Notes: generated from the sequence alone by a model not told the origin. DNA of 64,000 bases from Burkholderiales bacterium (GCA_019744975.1 JAIETP010000009.1:20325-84324), one strand, 5' to 3'. Positions 15,375 through 26,035 are shown, counted from the stretch's first letter. Translations and numbers: made by a program.

Positions 15375-16859
15375 ATGACTGAATCTGAATTCGATCGACT
15401 CGCCGCCGCGGGTTACAACCGCGTGCCGGTGGTGCTCGAAACCTTTGCCGACCTCGACACGCCGCTGTCGATTTACCTGAAGCTTGCCAACCAGCCGTAC
15501 AGCTATCTGCTGGAGTCGGTGGTCGGGGGTGAACGTTTCGGGCGTTATTCCTTCATCGGCCTCGCCGCCGGCACCCGCATCGAAGTGCGCGACCACAGCT
15601 GCATCGAGGTGCGCGGCGGCAAGGAGGCGCTGCGCGAAGAAGCCGATGATCCCCTGACATTCGTTGAAAATTACCTGAAACGCTTCAAGGTCGCGACCGA
15701 TCCACGGCTGCCGCGGTTCTGCGGCGGGCTGGTCGGTTATTTCGGTTACGACACCGTGCGGTACATCGAAAAACGCCTCGCCCGCAGCAACAAGCGCGAC
15801 GAATTGGGCACGCCGGACATCCTGCTGCTGGTTTCCGAGGAAATCGCCATTGTCGACAACTTATCGGGCAAGTTGTCGCTGGTGGTGTATGCCGAACCGG
15901 GCAAACCCGGCGCTTACGCCGCAGCGCGTGCGCGGCTTGCCGTGCTGCTGGTAAAACTGCGCGCGCCGGTGAAGCTGCCGGAAAGTGCACCGACCCAATC
16001 CGAACCCGCAGTATCCGGTTTCGGCGAAGCCGCTTATTACAAAGCGGTGGAACGCGCGAAAAAGTACATTTTCGAAGGCGACATCATGCAGGTGGTGCCG
16101 TCGCAACGTATGAGCAAACCCTTCCACGCTTCGCCGCTGTCCTTGTATCGTGCGTTGCGCGCGCTGAATCCCTCCCCGTACATGTTCTCATTCAATTTCG
16201 GTGATTTCCATGTCGTCGGCGCTTCGCCGGAAATCCTCGCGCGGCTGGAAGGCGACGTGGTCACGGTGCGGCCGATTGCCGGCACGCGCCGCCGCGGCGC
16301 CACACCGGAAGAAGATGCTGCACTGGCGACGGAATTGCTGGCGGACGCCAAGGAGCGTGCCGAGCACCTGATGCTGGTCGATCTTGGCCGCAACGATGCG
16401 GGACGCGTCGCCCAGACCGGCAGCGTCAAAGTCACCGAGCAGATGATCATCGAGCGTTATTCGCATGTGATGCACATCGTATCCAGCGTCGAGGCCAAAC
16501 TCAAACCGGGGCTCAACGCGATCGATGTGCTGCGCGCGACTTTCCCGGCAGGCACGGTGTCGGGTGCGCCCAAGGTGCGGGCGATGGAAATCATCGACGA
16601 ACTGGAGCCGGTCAAACGCAGCATTTATGCCGGCGCGGTCGGCTATCTCGGTTTCCACGGCAACATGGATGTGGCAATTGCCTTGCGCACTGCGGTGATC
16701 AAGGACGGCCGTTTGCATGTTCAGGCGGGCGGCGGCGTGGTCGCTGATTCGCAGCCGGAAGCCGAATGGCAGGAAACGCAGAGCAAGGCGCGGGCCCTGC
16801 TGCGTGCCGCCGAGATCGCCGAAGCCGGCCTGGATACTCGACTAGATGCGCACGACTGA
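15375..16859 (+). CDS. trpE: Anthranilate synthase component I
   Basis: 494 residues. Converts chorismate to anthranilate using ammonia delivered by TrpG. N-terminal feedback-binding region contains [19 protein letters not shown]. The chorismate-binding domain has [54 protein letters not shown] and [19 protein letters not shown], all expected catalytic segments. ATG 15375 is chosen because GGAGC lies at the right distance; GTG 15363 would place the ribosome-binding site inside the gene. It is followed by trpG after 12 bp. The conserved LLES motif suggests tryptophan feedback inhibition. Confidence 0.97.
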   Translation: MTESEFDRLAAAGYNRVPVVLETFADLDTPLSIYLKLANQPYSYLLESVVGGERFGRYSFIGLAAGTRIEVRDHSCIEVRGGKEALREEADDPLTFVENYLKRFKVATDPRLPRFCGGLVGYFGYDTVRYIEKRLARSNKRDELGTPDILLLVSEEIAIVDNLSGKLSLVVYAEPGKPGAYAAARARLAVLLVKLRAPVKLPESAPTQSEPAVSGFGEAAYYKAVERAKKYIFEGDIMQVVPSQRMSKPFHASPLSLYRALRALNPSPYMFSFNFGDFHVVGASPEILARLEGDVVTVRPIAGTRRRGATPEEDAALATELLADAKERAEHLMLVDLGRNDAGRVAQTGSVKVTEQMIIERYSHVMHIVSSVEAKLKPGLNAIDVLRATFPAGTVSGAPKVRAMEIIDELEPVKRSIYAGAVGYLGFHGNMDVAIALRTAVIKDGRLHVQAGGGVVADSQPEAEWQETQSKARALLRAAEIAEAGLDTRLDAHD

Positions 16860-16871
16860 AAGGGGGTCGCC

Positions 16872-17441
16872 ATGTTACTGATGATTGATAATTACGATTC
16901 CTTCACTTACAACCTGGTGCAGTATTTCGGTGAGCTCGGCGAAGAGGTGGCCGTGCATCGCAACGACGAAATCACGCTGGCTGACATTGCACGACTGAAG
17001 CCGGCATGTATTGTCGTGTCACCGGGGCCGTGTACGCCGAACGAAGCGGGCGTATCGGTGCCGCTGATCAAGGAGTTTGCCGGGAAAATCCCCATTCTCG
17101 GCGTCTGCCTTGGCCACCAGAGCGTCGGCCAGGCTTTCGGCGGGAAAATCGTCCATGCGCGGCAGTTGATGCACGGCAAAACTTCGCCGATCCAGCATGA
17201 GGGCGCGGGGGTGTTTCGCGGATTGCCACGGCCGTTTTCGGCGACGCGTTACCATTCGCTGGTGATCGAGCGCAGCAGTCTGCCCGATTGTCTGGCGGTG
17301 ACGGCCTGGACCGATGACGGCGAAATCATGGGGGTGCGCCACAAGACGCTGGCGGTCGAGGGGGTGCAGTTTCACCCGGAATCGATACTGACCGAACATG
17401 GCCACCAGATGCTGAAGAATTTCCTCGAGGAAAAACGATGA
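16872..17441 (+). CDS. trpG: Anthranilate synthase component II (glutamine amidotransferase)
   Basis: 189-residue class I glutamine amidotransferase that feeds ammonia to TrpE, and may also serve PabB for folate synthesis. Catalytic Cys lies in [15 protein letters not shown] (about residues 77-91), and the His-Glu pair in [15 protein letters not shown]-terminal [19 protein letters not shown] is the family signature. Its stop overlaps the trpD start by 4 bp (ATGA), showing translational coupling. Confidence 0.97.
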   Translation: MLLMIDNYDSFTYNLVQYFGELGEEVAVHRNDEITLADIARLKPACIVVSPGPCTPNEAGVSVPLIKEFAGKIPILGVCLGHQSVGQAFGGKIVHARQLMHGKTSPIQHEGAGVFRGLPRPFSATRYHSLVIERSSLPDCLAVTAWTDDGEIMGVRHKTLAVEGVQFHPESILTEHGHQMLKNFLEEKR

Positions 17442-18475
17442 CCGATACGGCGATGAAACCGCAGGAAGCGCTGGCGCGCATCATCGAGCACCGCGAGATT
17501 TTTCACGACGAGATGCTGTCGCTGATGCGGCAGATCATGAGTGGCGAGGTGTCACCGGTGCTGATCGCCGCGATCATCTCCGGGTTGCGCGTCAAAAAGG
17601 AAACCATCGGTGAAATTGCCGCTGCGGCAACCGTAATGCGCGAATTTGCCACCCAGGTGCCGGTGCCCGATGCGCCGGAACTGATCGATACCTGCGGCAC
17701 CGGTGGCGATTCAGCGCACACATTCAACGTGTCGACGGCGGCGATGTTCGTTGCCGCTGCCGCCGGCGCCAAAATCGCCAAACACGGCGGCCGTTCAGTC
17801 TCCAGCAAATCCGGCAGCGCGGACGTGCTGGAATTGCTGGGCGTGAACATCAACCTGAAACCCGAAGCCGTGGCGGAGTCGATTGCATCTACCGGCATCG
17901 GCTTCATGTTTGCGCCCAATCATCACAGCGCGATGAAACATGCCGCACCGGTGCGCCGTGAACTGGGTGTTAAAACCATATTCAACATCCTCGGGCCGCT
18001 GACCAACCCGGCGGGGGCAAAACAACAGGTGATGGGCGTATTCCATCCCGATCTGGTTGGCATCCAGGCGCGGGTGCTGCAGCGTCTGGGCAGTCGCCGC
18101 GTGATGATCGTGCACGGTCTGGAGGGTCTCGACGAATTGTCGATCAGCGGGCCGACTACGGTCGGCGAACTGAAAGACGGTCAGGTGCGCGAATACATGG
18201 TGGCGCCGGCGGATGTCGGGCTGAAAACCCACAATAACGCGGCGATCCGCGTCGAAGGTATCGAGCAGTCGCGCGATATGCTGCTCGCTGCGCTGGACAA
18301 CAAGCCGGGTGCGGCGCGTGACATCGTCGCGTTGAATGCCGGGGCAAGCATTTATGTCGCCGGACTGACGCCGACCCTGATCGACGGTGTCAAAAAAGCG
18401 CTGGCCATACTGGACAGCGGCGCGGCGCGGCAGAAGCTTGATCAGTTCGTGGCGTTCACCAAAAACCATGGCTGA
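17438..18475 (+). CDS. trpD: Anthranilate phosphoribosyltransferase
   Basis: 345 residues; transfers phosphoribose from PRPP to anthranilate. The PRPP-binding segment [20 protein letters not shown] is at about residues 84-103, and [18 protein letters not shown] supplies anthranilate and Mg contacts. [21 protein letters not shown] and [13 protein letters not shown] are also typical. Overlaps trpG by 4 bp and trpC by 8 bp within a compact operon. Confidence 0.97.
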   Translation: MTDTAMKPQEALARIIEHREIFHDEMLSLMRQIMSGEVSPVLIAAIISGLRVKKETIGEIAAAATVMREFATQVPVPDAPELIDTCGTGGDSAHTFNVSTAAMFVAAAAGAKIAKHGGRSVSSKSGSADVLELLGVNINLKPEAVAESIASTGIGFMFAPNHHSAMKHAAPVRRELGVKTIFNILGPLTNPAGAKQQVMGVFHPDLVGIQARVLQRLGSRRVMIVHGLEGLDELSISGPTTVGELKDGQVREYMVAPADVGLKTHNNAAIRVEGIEQSRDMLLAALDNKPGAARDIVALNAGASIYVAGLTPTLIDGVKKALAILDSGAARQKLDQFVAFTKNHG

Positions 18476-19265
18476 CATCCTGCAACGCATACTTGCAGTC
18501 AAGGCGCAGGAAATCAGCGCGGCGCAGGCGCGCATGCCGCTGATGGAGATGCAGGCTGTGGCACGGGCTACGGCTCCGGCGCGCGATTTTGCCGGTGCGC
18601 TGCGCGCCAAAATAGCTGCCGGCAAACCGGCGGTGATTGCCGAAGTCAAAAAAGCCAGTCCGAGCAAGGGCGTGTTGCGCGAGCAGTTTGATCCAGCGGC
18701 GATTGCCGCCACCTACGAGCGCCACGGTGCGGCCTGCCTGTCAGTGCTGACTGACCACCAGTTTTTCCAGGGCAAGCTGGATGACCTGAAAGCCGCTCGC
18801 GGCGCCTGCAGGTTGCCGGTGTTGCGCAAGGATTTCATGATGGATCCGTACCAGGTCTACGAGGCGCGCGCCGCCGGCGCCGACTGCATTCTGCTGATTG
18901 TCGCTGCACTGGAAGCCAGCCGCATGCGTGAACTCGAAGCCACGGCCTACGAACTGGGCATGGCGGTATTGGTGGAAGTGCATGATGGTGCTGAACTCGA
19001 CGCAGCACTGGCGCTCAAGACCCCGCTGATCGGTGTCAACAACCGCAACCTGCGCACCTTCGAAACCACGCTGGACACCACACTGGGTCTGCTGCAGAAA
19101 ATCCCGGCAGAGCGGCTGGTGATTACCGAAAGTGGCATTCTCAAGCCTCAGGATGTGGAAAAAATGCGCGCCCACGCCGTGCACGGTTTCCTCGTTGGAG
19201 AAGCGTTCATGCGCGCCGCCGACCCTGGTGCGGAACTGGAACGTTTGTTTGGAAAGGCGGCCTGA
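18468..19265 (+). CDS. trpC: Indole-3-glycerol phosphate synthase
   Basis: 265-residue TIM-barrel enzyme that closes the indole ring of carboxyphenylaminodeoxyribulose phosphate. Family signatures are [21 protein letters not shown] (about 47-67), [42 protein letters not shown] and [15 protein letters not shown] 18468 overlaps the trpD stop by 8 bp; longer upstream readings lie within trpD. Followed after 2 bp by coq7. TrpF, TrpB and TrpA are not in the window. Confidence 0.97.
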   Translation: MADILQRILAVKAQEISAAQARMPLMEMQAVARATAPARDFAGALRAKIAAGKPAVIAEVKKASPSKGVLREQFDPAAIAATYERHGAACLSVLTDHQFFQGKLDDLKAARGACRLPVLRKDFMMDPYQVYEARAAGADCILLIVAALEASRMRELEATAYELGMAVLVEVHDGAELDAALALKTPLIGVNNRNLRTFETTLDTTLGLLQKIPAERLVITESGILKPQDVEKMRAHAVHGFLVGEAFMRAADPGAELERLFGKAA

Positions 19266-19267
19266 CC

Positions 19268-19894
19268 ATGCTGCGCATCGACGAACTGATCATCGGTTTT
19301 GACAAGGGTTTGCGCACGTTGTTTGCCCCGGCCCGCAGCACCCGTCCGGTTCCCGGCGAAACACTCCCGGATGCCGACCTGGACGCCGCGCAGCGCTCCC
19401 TCGCTGCAGCGCTGATGCGGGTGAATCACAGTGGTGAAATCTGCGCCCAGGCCCTGTATCAGGGACAGGCGCTGACCGCGCGCGATTCCGGCGCACGTGC
19501 TGCGCTGGAGGCTGCGGCGCAGGAAGAAACCGAACACCTGGCGTGGACCGAGAGGCGTATTGCCGAACTGGGTGGCCGCAAGAGCCTGTTGAATCCGCTG
19601 TGGTACGCCGGCTCCTTCGCGATCGGTGCGGCGGCCGGTGCGCTGGGTGACAAATGGAATCTCGGATTTCTCGCTGAAACCGAACGCCAGGTCGAGCGCC
19701 ATCTTGAGGATCATCTTGCGCGCCTGCCGGTAACTGATCAGAAAAGTCGCGCCATCGTGGAGCAGATGTGCGCTGACGAAGCGCGCCATGCCATTACTGC
19801 GCGCCAACATGGTGGCGCGGAACTGCCGACACCGGTCAAGGCGGTGATGCAGGTTTCGTCGAAAGTGATGACCGGCGCTTCGTTCCTGGTGTGA
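19268..19894 (+). CDS. coq7: 2-polyprenyl-3-methyl-6-methoxy-1,4-benzoquinone monooxygenase (Coq7 type)
   Basis: 208-residue di-iron hydroxylase that catalyses the penultimate ubiquinone ring hydroxylation. Carboxylate/His ligands are visible in [15 protein letters not shown] (about 48-62), [14 protein letters not shown] (about 80-93), [11 protein letters not shown] and [16 protein letters not shown] hydrophobic hairpin [19 protein letters not shown] is the membrane-associating helix. Only 2 bp separate it from trpC, so it is likely transcribed with the trp genes; I know of no functional link beyond chorismate being a precursor of both products. Confidence 0.95.
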   Translation: MLRIDELIIGFDKGLRTLFAPARSTRPVPGETLPDADLDAAQRSLAAALMRVNHSGEICAQALYQGQALTARDSGARAALEAAAQEETEHLAWTERRIAELGGRKSLLNPLWYAGSFAIGAAAGALGDKWNLGFLAETERQVERHLEDHLARLPVTDQKSRAIVEQMCADEARHAITARQHGGAELPTPVKAVMQVSSKVMTGASFLV

Positions 19895-19904
19895 CGGACG
19901 GAGT

Positions 19905-20327
19905 TTAAGTTTCCGCTTCGCGGATTTCAAAATCGTGGGAGATCGCCGCGGTCTTGCCCAGCATGATCGACGCCGAACAGTATTTTTCCGCTGACAGATG
20001 CACCGCGCGCTCGACTTGTGCCGCCTTCAGGCCTTTGCCGGTGATGATGAAGTGGAAATGGATTTTGGTGAATACCTTGGGATCTTCCGCGGCGCGCTCG
20101 GAATCGATTTCCAGTACGCAATCGGTGACCGGCGCGCGCGATTTGCGCAGGATGTGCATGACGTCATAGGCGGTGCAGCCGCCGGTGCCCATCAGCACCA
20201 CTTCCATCGGCCGGGGGCCCAGGTCGCGGCCGCCGCCTTCCGGCGCGCCATCAATTACCAGCGCGTGGCCGCTGCCCGACTCGGCGACAAAACTGACATT
20301 CTCGATCCACTTGATGCGTGCTTTCAT
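19905..20327 (-). CDS. OsmC-family protein (YhfA-like)
   Basis: 140 residues. The two conserved cysteines of the OsmC/Ohr fold are in VVLMGTGGCTAYDVMHIL (about 44-61) and LSAEKYCSASIMLGKTA (about 111-127). OsmC/Ohr proteins reduce organic hydroperoxides; the YhfA branch, which this resembles by its GPRPMEVVLMGTGGCT segment, has no proven substrate. It converges with coq7 (10-bp gap). Confidence 0.88.
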   Translation of the reverse strand: MKARIKWIENVSFVAESGSGHALVIDGAPEGGGRDLGPRPMEVVLMGTGGCTAYDVMHILRKSRAPVTDCVLEIDSERAAEDPKVFTKIHFHFIITGKGLKAAQVERAVHLSAEKYCSASIMLGKTAAISHDFEIREAET

Positions 20328-20348
20328 GCCTGCCTCCGCGATCAGCCC

Positions 20349-21101
20349 TCATAAAATGAGGCGCAAACGATACCAGACTATGCCGATGACTTCGTGGAAA
20401 AACAGCGCGCTGTTGCGCAGTGCCAGCGCGCTCGGCAGAAAATCAAGGATGGTCAGCCGGAAACGCGTGGTGTACGCCGTTGCGGCCGGGATGACCTTGA
20501 ATCCGGCGGCCTCGAAAACAAGTTGCGCGCGCGGCATGTGCCAGGCGTGGGTGACCAGATGGATGCTGCGGATGTTCTCAGCGGCCAGCATGCGGTAGCT
20601 GAGGCGGGCGTTGTCCAGCGTATTGGCAGAGCCACCCTCAACCCAGCGCACCGGCGCCGAAAACTCCTGCTGCAGCGTGCGTTGCATCAGTTCCGCTTCG
20701 GTCTGCGGACTGTCTTCGGAGCTGCCGCCGCTGACCAGGATGGGCAGCCCTGTCCGGCGTTGCAGATGCGCCGCGTAACGCAACCGCACCAGTGTGGCCC
20801 CATGCACGGTGTCGCCGCCGAACTCCGGTGCACTGTGCGATTTGCCGCCGCCCAGCACGACGATTGCGGCGCCGCCATCCGTCGTGGCTGCTGGCGGCTG
20901 TGGTTCCCAGCCGGCGAGCAGAACATGCGCGGTCAAGGGCATCGAGAGTACATACAACGCTGCCAGGCCGCTGGCGATCAGCCCTGTGCCGAGGCGCGGC
21001 CAGCGGCAGCGCAACGCCAGGCCACCGGCCATGGCCAGAATCAGGATGCCCGGAGGCAACAACAGTGCGGTCAGTGTATTGGTTAATTGCCAGGACAGCA
21101 T
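20349..21101 (-). CDS. YdcF/ElyC-family (DUF218) membrane protein
   Basis: 250 residues with two N-terminal membrane segments (about 12-30 and 37-57: LLPPGILILAMAGGLAL and GLIASGLAALYVLSMPL). The DUF218 domain follows: AAIVVLGGGKSHSAPEFGGDT, LPILVSGGSSEDSPQTEAELM, VEGGSANTLDNARLSYRML and HLVTHAWHMPRAQLVFEAAG. E. coli ElyC of this family affects envelope polymer synthesis at the undecaprenyl-phosphate step. No operon partner is evident. Confidence 0.88.
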   Translation of the reverse strand: MLSWQLTNTLTALLLPPGILILAMAGGLALRCRWPRLGTGLIASGLAALYVLSMPLTAHVLLAGWEPQPPAATTDGGAAIVVLGGGKSHSAPEFGGDTVHGATLVRLRYAAHLQRRTGLPILVSGGSSEDSPQTEAELMQRTLQQEFSAPVRWVEGGSANTLDNARLSYRMLAAENIRSIHLVTHAWHMPRAQLVFEAAGFKVIPAATAYTTRFRLTILDFLPSALALRNSALFFHEVIGIVWYRLRLIL

Positions 21102-21179
21102 TGTCGTAAATTATTGTTTTTAAAAAGTTTTTTGACGAATCGCGGCTGTGGTAACCGATATCGGGAAAGTGTCTGAAGT

Positions 21180-21209
21180 TTGACACATCCGCTTGATTTC
21201 CCATAGAAT
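21180..21209 (+). promoter_or_regulatory. Sigma-70 promoter for rplM-rpsI
   Basis: TTGACA at 21180-21185 and TAGAAT at 21204-21209 are separated by 18 bp, a near-consensus promoter. Transcription would begin around 21216, about 34 bp ahead of the rplM start codon. Confidence 0.7.
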
Positions 21210-21249
21210 TCGCGGTTTCCCTGAATCACGAGAGCGCGCAGGAACAAGC

Positions 21250-21678
21250 ATGAAAACCTATTCCGCAAAACCGAGCGACGTCAAACGCGACTGGTACGTG
21301 GTTGACGCCTCCGACAAAGTGCTGGGCCGGCTCGCCGCGGGGATCGCGCATCGCCTGCGCGGCAAACACAAGCCCGAGTTCACCCGCCACATCGACACCG
21401 GTGATTTTATCGTTGTTGTCAACGTCGACAAGCTGCGTGTGACCGGCAACAAGGCCAAGGACAAGCTCTACAACCGCCACAGCGGTTATCCCGGCGGCCT
21501 GTACACCACGAACTTTGAAAAAATGCAGGAAAAATTTCCGGCACGCGTACTCGAAAAAGCGGTGAAGGGCATGCTGCCCAAGGGACCGCTCGGTTACGCG
21601 ATGCTGAAAAAAATGAAAGCCTATGTGGGTACCGATCACCCGCATGTCGCCCAACAGCCCAAGACCCTCGAAATCTAG
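21250..21678 (+). CDS. rplM: 50S ribosomal protein L13
   Basis: 142-residue large-subunit protein. The N-terminus [57 protein letters not shown] and [20 protein letters not shown] are the L13 signatures. Start ATG 21250 is the family start; the upstream in-frame extension covers the promoter. Followed 11 bp later by rpsI. Confidence 0.98.
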   Translation: MKTYSAKPSDVKRDWYVVDASDKVLGRLAAGIAHRLRGKHKPEFTRHIDTGDFIVVVNVDKLRVTGNKAKDKLYNRHSGYPGGLYTTNFEKMQEKFPARVLEKAVKGMLPKGPLGYAMLKKMKAYVGTDHPHVAQQPKTLEI

Positions 21679-21689
21679 GATCACAGACC

Positions 21690-22082
21690 ATGGCAGTTCA
21701 AAAGAACTACGGTACCGGCCGGCGCAAAAGCGCAGTGGCCCGTGTTTACCTGCAGCCCGGCAAGGGCAGCATCGTCGTCAACGGCAAACCGGTCGACGAA
21801 TTCTTCTCGCGTGAAACCGGCCGCATGGTCGTGCGCCAGCCGCTGGCGCTGATCGAGAAGCTGGATACCTTCGATATCAAGGTCAACGTGACCGGCGGTG
21901 GCGAATCCGGGCAGGCCGGTGCAGTGCGCCACGGCATCACCCGCGCACTGATCGATTACGACGCCGCGCTGAAACCGGTACTGCGCAAGGCGGGCCTCGT
22001 CACGCGCGACGCGCGTGAAGTCGAACGCAAAAAAGTCGGTTTGCGCAAAGCGCGGCGGCGCAAGCAGTTCTCCAAGCGGTAA
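21690..22082 (+). CDS. rpsI: 30S ribosomal protein S9
   Basis: 130-residue small-subunit protein whose C-terminal tail reaches the P-site tRNA. Signatures are [42 protein letters not shown] and the basic end [18 protein letters not shown]. Co-transcribed with rplM; a terminator hairpin follows. Confidence 0.98.
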   Translation: MAVQKNYGTGRRKSAVARVYLQPGKGSIVVNGKPVDEFFSRETGRMVVRQPLALIEKLDTFDIKVNVTGGGESGQAGAVRHGITRALIDYDAALKPVLRKAGLVTRDAREVERKKVGLRKARRRKQFSKR

Positions 22083-22111
22083 CGCATTTTTTGGCAGAAC
22101 AGTGTTCGGAC

Positions 22112-22136
22112 AAAGCCGCCCCAGGGCGGCTTTGTC
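22112..22136 (+). terminator. Intrinsic terminator after rpsI
   Basis: AAAGCCGCC and GGCGGCTTT form a 9-bp stem around a CCAG loop, followed by a moderately T-rich stretch. It separates the ribosomal operon from argC. Confidence 0.75.
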
Positions 22137-22194
22137 GTCTCTGGCGGAAGTGTCGTTATAAGCCGACAAACCGGCGGACAGGGAAGGGCGGGAC

Positions 22195-23256
22195 ATGACG
22201 GAGAAGACCATCAAGGTGGGAATCGTCGGCGGCACCGGGTATACCGGGGTCGAATTGCTGCGTTTGCTGGCCCAGCATCCGCATTGCGAGTTGCGCGCGA
22301 TCACTTCGCGCAAGGAAGCCGGCATGCCGGTGGCCGAGATGTTTCCGAATCTGCGCGGCCGGGTCAGCCTGCGCTTCAGCGAGCCTGCTGCGTCGGGCCT
22401 CGATCAATGTGACGTGGTGTTTTTTGCGACGCCCAACGGGGTGGCGATGCAGGAAGCACGCGTACTGGTCGACGCCGGGGTGAAGGTCATCGACCTGGCT
22501 GCCGACTTCCGCATCCGTGATGTGGCGGTCTGGGAACAGTATTACAAGATGAAACATGCCTGCCCGGAACTGGTGGCCGAGGCGGTGTACGCCTTGCCCG
22601 AAATCAACCGGGCTGAAATCAAAAAAGCCCGTGTGATTGCCAATCCGGGGTGTTACCCAACCGCAGTCCAACTGGGTTTTTTGCCGCTGATCGAGGCCGG
22701 CTGCGTCGATGTCGGCCATCTGATTGCCGATGCCAAGTCCGGCGTGTCCGGCGCCGGCCGCAAGGCTGAAACGCATATCCTTCATGCCGAGGCCGCTGAT
22801 AATTTCAAGGCCTACGGTGTCGGCACCCATCGCCATCAACCGGAAATTGCGCAAGGACTGGTCCGCGCCGCCGGAAAACCGGTCGGCCTGGTGTTTGTAC
22901 CGCATTTGACGCCGATGATCCGCGGCATCCATGCCACGCTGTATGCGCGGCTGACTGACTCGGCAAAAGCGTCAATGACAGCGTCGGGTTTGCAGGCATT
23001 GTATGAAAAACGCTATGCCGGCGAAGCGTTTGTCGACGTGATGCCGGCAGGCAGCCATCCCGAAACGCGTTCGGTGCGCGGTGCCAACCAGTGCCGTATT
23101 GCCGTGCACCAGCCGCAGGGCGGGGACACCGTGGTCGTGTTGTCGGTGATCGACAACCTGGTCAAGGGAGCGGCCGGCCAAGCCGTGCAGAACATGAATA
23201 TCCTGTTCGGGTTGGCCGAGGATACCGGTCTGACCCAGGTGGCCTTGCTGCCCTGA
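22195..23256 (+). CDS. argC: N-acetyl-gamma-glutamyl-phosphate reductase
   Basis: 353 residues; NADPH-dependent reduction of N-acetylglutamyl phosphate in arginine synthesis. The nucleotide-binding start [19 protein letters not shown] (about 6-24) and the catalytic cysteine in [17 protein letters not shown] (about 148-164) identify the type 1 Arg[15 protein letters not shown] and [16 protein letters not shown] follow as expected. A small coiled-coil gene begins 4 bp later. Confidence 0.97.
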   Translation: MTEKTIKVGIVGGTGYTGVELLRLLAQHPHCELRAITSRKEAGMPVAEMFPNLRGRVSLRFSEPAASGLDQCDVVFFATPNGVAMQEARVLVDAGVKVIDLAADFRIRDVAVWEQYYKMKHACPELVAEAVYALPEINRAEIKKARVIANPGCYPTAVQLGFLPLIEAGCVDVGHLIADAKSGVSGAGRKAETHILHAEAADNFKAYGVGTHRHQPEIAQGLVRAAGKPVGLVFVPHLTPMIRGIHATLYARLTDSAKASMTASGLQALYEKRYAGEAFVDVMPAGSHPETRSVRGANQCRIAVHQPQGGDTVVVLSVIDNLVKGAAGQAVQNMNILFGLAEDTGLTQVALLP

Positions 23257-23260
23257 TGGC

Positions 23261-24010
23261 ATGAAGCGCACGCTCAAAAACATCGTGCGCCGTTTCGGCA
23301 TCGACGCACCGCGACTCGCGGTGCGCCCACACATGCCTTGGTACTGGCGCTGGAGCGGTGTGGTTGCCGGCGGGATGCTGGTTGCCGGCGTGGCCTGGTT
23401 TACCTATGACTTTGGCCTGGAATACGCCGGTTTTCGCCAGGGAGAGGCGACGCGCCTGCGCGCGCAGCTCGACGAAACTGTACGCAAGCAGCAGGTCGAA
23501 CTCGCGGAACTGAATGCCAAAACCGCAGCCGCCGAACGCCAGTTGCAGATCGAACGCGCAACCTACGGCGACCTTGCGCGTCAGGTCAAATCGCTGGCCC
23601 AGGAAAACGCCACGCTGAAGGAAGATCTCGCGTTTTTCCAGTCGCTGACCGCCGCCACCGGCAAGGAAGGCGCTGTCAGCATCAACCGTTTCCGCCTGAT
23701 GCCGGAGACCGTCCCCGGTGAATATCGCTACCAGCTGCTGCTGGTGCAGACGGGGGAGCGGGCCAAAGAGTTCAACGGCCGCTTGCAGTTCGTATTGAAT
23801 CTGCAGCAGGATGGCCGTAAAGTAGTCCTGATGCTGCCGCCGGATCCCAAGGCGGCGTCCAAGGAATATCAGGTCAGTTTCAAGCTGTTCCAGCGCGTCG
23901 AGGGCATGTTCAGGATTGCTCCTGGTGCGGCGGTCAAGGGTCTGCAGGTGCGCGTGTTTGAAGGCAACTCCGATGCACCGAAATTGACCCACAATGTCAC
24001 GATTTCATAG
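23261..24010 (+). CDS. Single-pass membrane coiled-coil protein (DUF6776-like)
   Basis: 249 residues with one N-terminal membrane segment (WSGVVAGGMLVAGVAWFTYDF, about 30-50). A heptad-rich coiled coil follows (about 60-130: RLRAQLDETVRKQQVELAEL through LAQENATLKEDLAFFQSL), then a beta-rich C-terminal domain (INRFRLMPETVPGEYRYQLL and onward). The plan matches DUF6776 as I recall it; function unknown. Its position 14 bp before bactofilin, in a likely argC-erpA row, suggests a cell-envelope or cytoskeletal role, but this is inference from proximity. Confidence 0.75.
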   Translation: MKRTLKNIVRRFGIDAPRLAVRPHMPWYWRWSGVVAGGMLVAGVAWFTYDFGLEYAGFRQGEATRLRAQLDETVRKQQVELAELNAKTAAAERQLQIERATYGDLARQVKSLAQENATLKEDLAFFQSLTAATGKEGAVSINRFRLMPETVPGEYRYQLLLVQTGERAKEFNGRLQFVLNLQQDGRKVVLMLPPDPKAASKEYQVSFKLFQRVEGMFRIAPGAAVKGLQVRVFEGNSDAPKLTHNVTIS

Positions 24011-24024
24011 CGGGAGACATCATC

Positions 24025-24432
24025 ATGTTCGGTAATAAACCCAGCAAACCCCAGAATCGCATCGATTGCCTGATCGGCGCGGGAACCGTGATCAAGGGCG
24101 ATCTGACCTTCGACGGCGGACTGCGCGTGGATGGCCTTGTGCACGGCAACGTGATTTCCGTGGAAGGAAAACCGGGCACGCTGGTTCTGTCGGAAGCCGC
24201 CCGCATCGAAGGTGAAATCCGCGTCTCCCATGTGGTTATCAACGGCACGGTGGTTGGCCCGGTGCATGCCGCCGATTACGTCGAACTGCAGAGCAAAGCG
24301 AATGTCACAGGGGATGTGTATTACCGGACCCTGGAAATGCAGCTGGGTGCCGTGGTGCAGGGTCGGCTGGTCTACCAGGATGACGTCAAAGCCGATAAAG
24401 TCGTCAAATTCAAGCCCGCATCGGCCGAGTAA
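24025..24432 (+). CDS. Bactofilin family polymer protein
   Basis: 135 residues. Right-handed beta-helix of the bactofilin (CcmA) family, with repeating strands such as IGAGTVIKGDLTFDGGLRVDG, ARIEGEIRVSHVVINGTVVG and KANVTGDVYYRTLEMQLGAVVQG. Bactofilins polymerise without nucleotide and position cell-wall enzymes or stalk machinery. A short basic N-terminal tail could provide membrane contact. The upstream membrane coiled-coil protein is a candidate partner. Confidence 0.92.
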   Translation: MFGNKPSKPQNRIDCLIGAGTVIKGDLTFDGGLRVDGLVHGNVISVEGKPGTLVLSEAARIEGEIRVSHVVINGTVVGPVHAADYVELQSKANVTGDVYYRTLEMQLGAVVQGRLVYQDDVKADKVVKFKPASAE

Positions 24433-24495
24433 GCGCTGGCAGGTGCCGGGGGATATAATGTCCCCTGCAGCACAGCACTGAATCAGGAGCAAACC

Positions 24496-24849
24496 ATGAA
24501 TGCAGTCGTTGAAATGATGCCGGATCCGTTGGTGTTCACTGAGAACGCCGCGGCCAAAGTGCGGCAATTGATCGAAGAAGAAGGCAATCCCGGACTCAAG
24601 CTGCGGGTGTTCGTCACCGGTGGCGGCTGTTCCGGATTCCAGTATGGCTTCACCTTCGACGAAGCCGTGAACGAAGATGACACCTCCCTGCAAAAAGGCG
24701 GTGTGACGCTGCTGGTCGATCCAATGAGCCTGCAATACCTGACTGGCGCGGAAATCGACTATCAGGAAAACGTCGAAGGTGCGCAGTTCGTGATCAAGAA
24801 TCCGAACGCCAGCTCCACCTGCGGTTGCGGTTCGTCGTTCTCCGCCTGA
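24496..24849 (+). CDS. erpA: Iron-sulfur cluster insertion protein ErpA
   Basis: 117-residue A-type Fe-S carrier. The three cluster cysteines are present in [13 protein letters not shown] (about 42-54) and STCGCGSSF (about 107-115). N-terminus and spacing fit ErpA rather than IscA or SufA. ErpA delivers clusters to essential targets such as isoprenoid-synthesis enzymes. A terminator follows. Confidence 0.95.
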   Translation: MNAVVEMMPDPLVFTENAAAKVRQLIEEEGNPGLKLRVFVTGGGCSGFQYGFTFDEAVNEDDTSLQKGGVTLLVDPMSLQYLTGAEIDYQENVEGAQFVIKNPNASSTCGCGSSFSA

Positions 24850-24873
24850 GCTGAAACGTAAGGCTGCAATCAT

Positions 24874-24899
24874 AACGGGGGCTTTTGCTCCCGTTTTTG
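24874..24899 (+). terminator. Intrinsic terminator after erpA
   Basis: AACGGGGGC and GCTCCCGTT pair over 9 bp (one G-T) around a TTTT loop and are followed by TTTTTGTTTTT, a strong rho-independent terminator. Its complement is less T-rich on the anmK side. Confidence 0.85.
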
Positions 24900-24935
24900 T
24901 TTTTCAGGTTCGGCAGGTTTTCGACCCGGAAATCG

Positions 24936-26024
24936 TCAGGCCGGATAAATCGCGCCCAGTACGCGCAGGCCACGCGCTCCCGTGACCTGCGGCAGGTTGC
25001 CGGGCTCCCCGGCCAGCGCACGCTGCGCCAGCCAGGCAAACGCCGCGGCTTCCACGGACTCGGCGGCAATACCCAGTTCGTCGGTGACCGCCACGCGCTT
25101 TCCCGGCAGCAGCGCGGCAAGGCGCTTGCGCAGTACATCGTTGCGGGCCCCGCCCCCACACAGATAAACCTCGAAGGCATCGGCACAATGCGTTGCCAGT
25201 GCCCGGGCGATGCCGGTCGCCGTCAGTTCGCACAGCGTAGCCTGCACGTCCACCGGCCGTTCGTTGCCGGCCAGCGTTCGTTTGAGGTTTTGCAGATTGA
25301 AGGTTTCACGCCCGGTGCTTTTCGGCGGCAAACGTTCGAAAAACTCATGGGTCAGCAGGCGCTCCAGCAATTCCGGCAATACGGTGCCCTGTGCTGCCCA
25401 GGCGCCGCCAGCGTCGTAGCTGGCGCCCTGATGCGCCATGATCCAGCCGTCCATCAGTACATTGCCGGGACCACAGTCGAAACCGGTGACATCGCCCTGT
25501 GCCGGCAGGCTGGTGATATTGGCGATGCCGCCGATATTGACCACCGCGCGCGATTGTTGCGGATGTGCGAACACTGCGCGATGGAAAGCCGGGACCAGCG
25601 GTGCGCCTTCACCGCCGGCGGCGATGTCGCGGCTGCGAAAATCGCAGACCACGCGAATGCCGGCGAGTTCGGCCAGCAGCGCAGCATTGACCAGTTGCAG
25701 GGTGTAGCCGGATTCCGGGCGATGGCGCACGGTCTGACCATGGCAACCGATGGCGACGACCTGATCGGTAGTCGCCTGCGCCTGTGCCAGCAGCGTGCGC
25801 GCCACCGTGGCATAACCCAGCGCCAGCGCGTTGGCGGCGAGGGCGGCGCGATGCAGTTCATCGTCGCCCGGTTCGTTCAGCGCGAGCAGTGCCGCGCGCA
25901 ATTGCGGCGAAAACGGCTGGTGGCTGTGGTGCAGCAGTTTGGGGGTGTTGCCGAGATCGACCAGCACGGCGTCGATGCCGTCCATGCTGGTGCCGGACAT
26001 CAACCCGATATACAGACCGGGCAT
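24936..26024 (-). CDS. anmK: Anhydro-N-acetylmuramic acid kinase
   Basis: 362 residues; phosphorylates and opens 1,6-anhydroMurNAc, recycling cell-wall sugar released by lytic transglycosylases. Signatures are LYIGLMSGTSMDGIDAVLVDL (about 4-24), VNIGGIANITSLPA, FDCGPGNVLMDGWI and YLCGGGARNDVL. Start ATG 26024 lies 11 bp after the M23 peptidase stop, so both envelope genes are probably one transcript. Confidence 0.96.
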   Translation of the reverse strand: MPGLYIGLMSGTSMDGIDAVLVDLGNTPKLLHHSHQPFSPQLRAALLALNEPGDDELHRAALAANALALGYATVARTLLAQAQATTDQVVAIGCHGQTVRHRPESGYTLQLVNAALLAELAGIRVVCDFRSRDIAAGGEGAPLVPAFHRAVFAHPQQSRAVVNIGGIANITSLPAQGDVTGFDCGPGNVLMDGWIMAHQGASYDAGGAWAAQGTVLPELLERLLTHEFFERLPPKSTGRETFNLQNLKRTLAGNERPVDVQATLCELTATGIARALATHCADAFEVYLCGGGARNDVLRKRLAALLPGKRVAVTDELGIAAESVEAAAFAWLAQRALAGEPGNLPQVTGARGLRVLGAIYPA

Positions 26025-26035
26025 CGCGTCGTGCT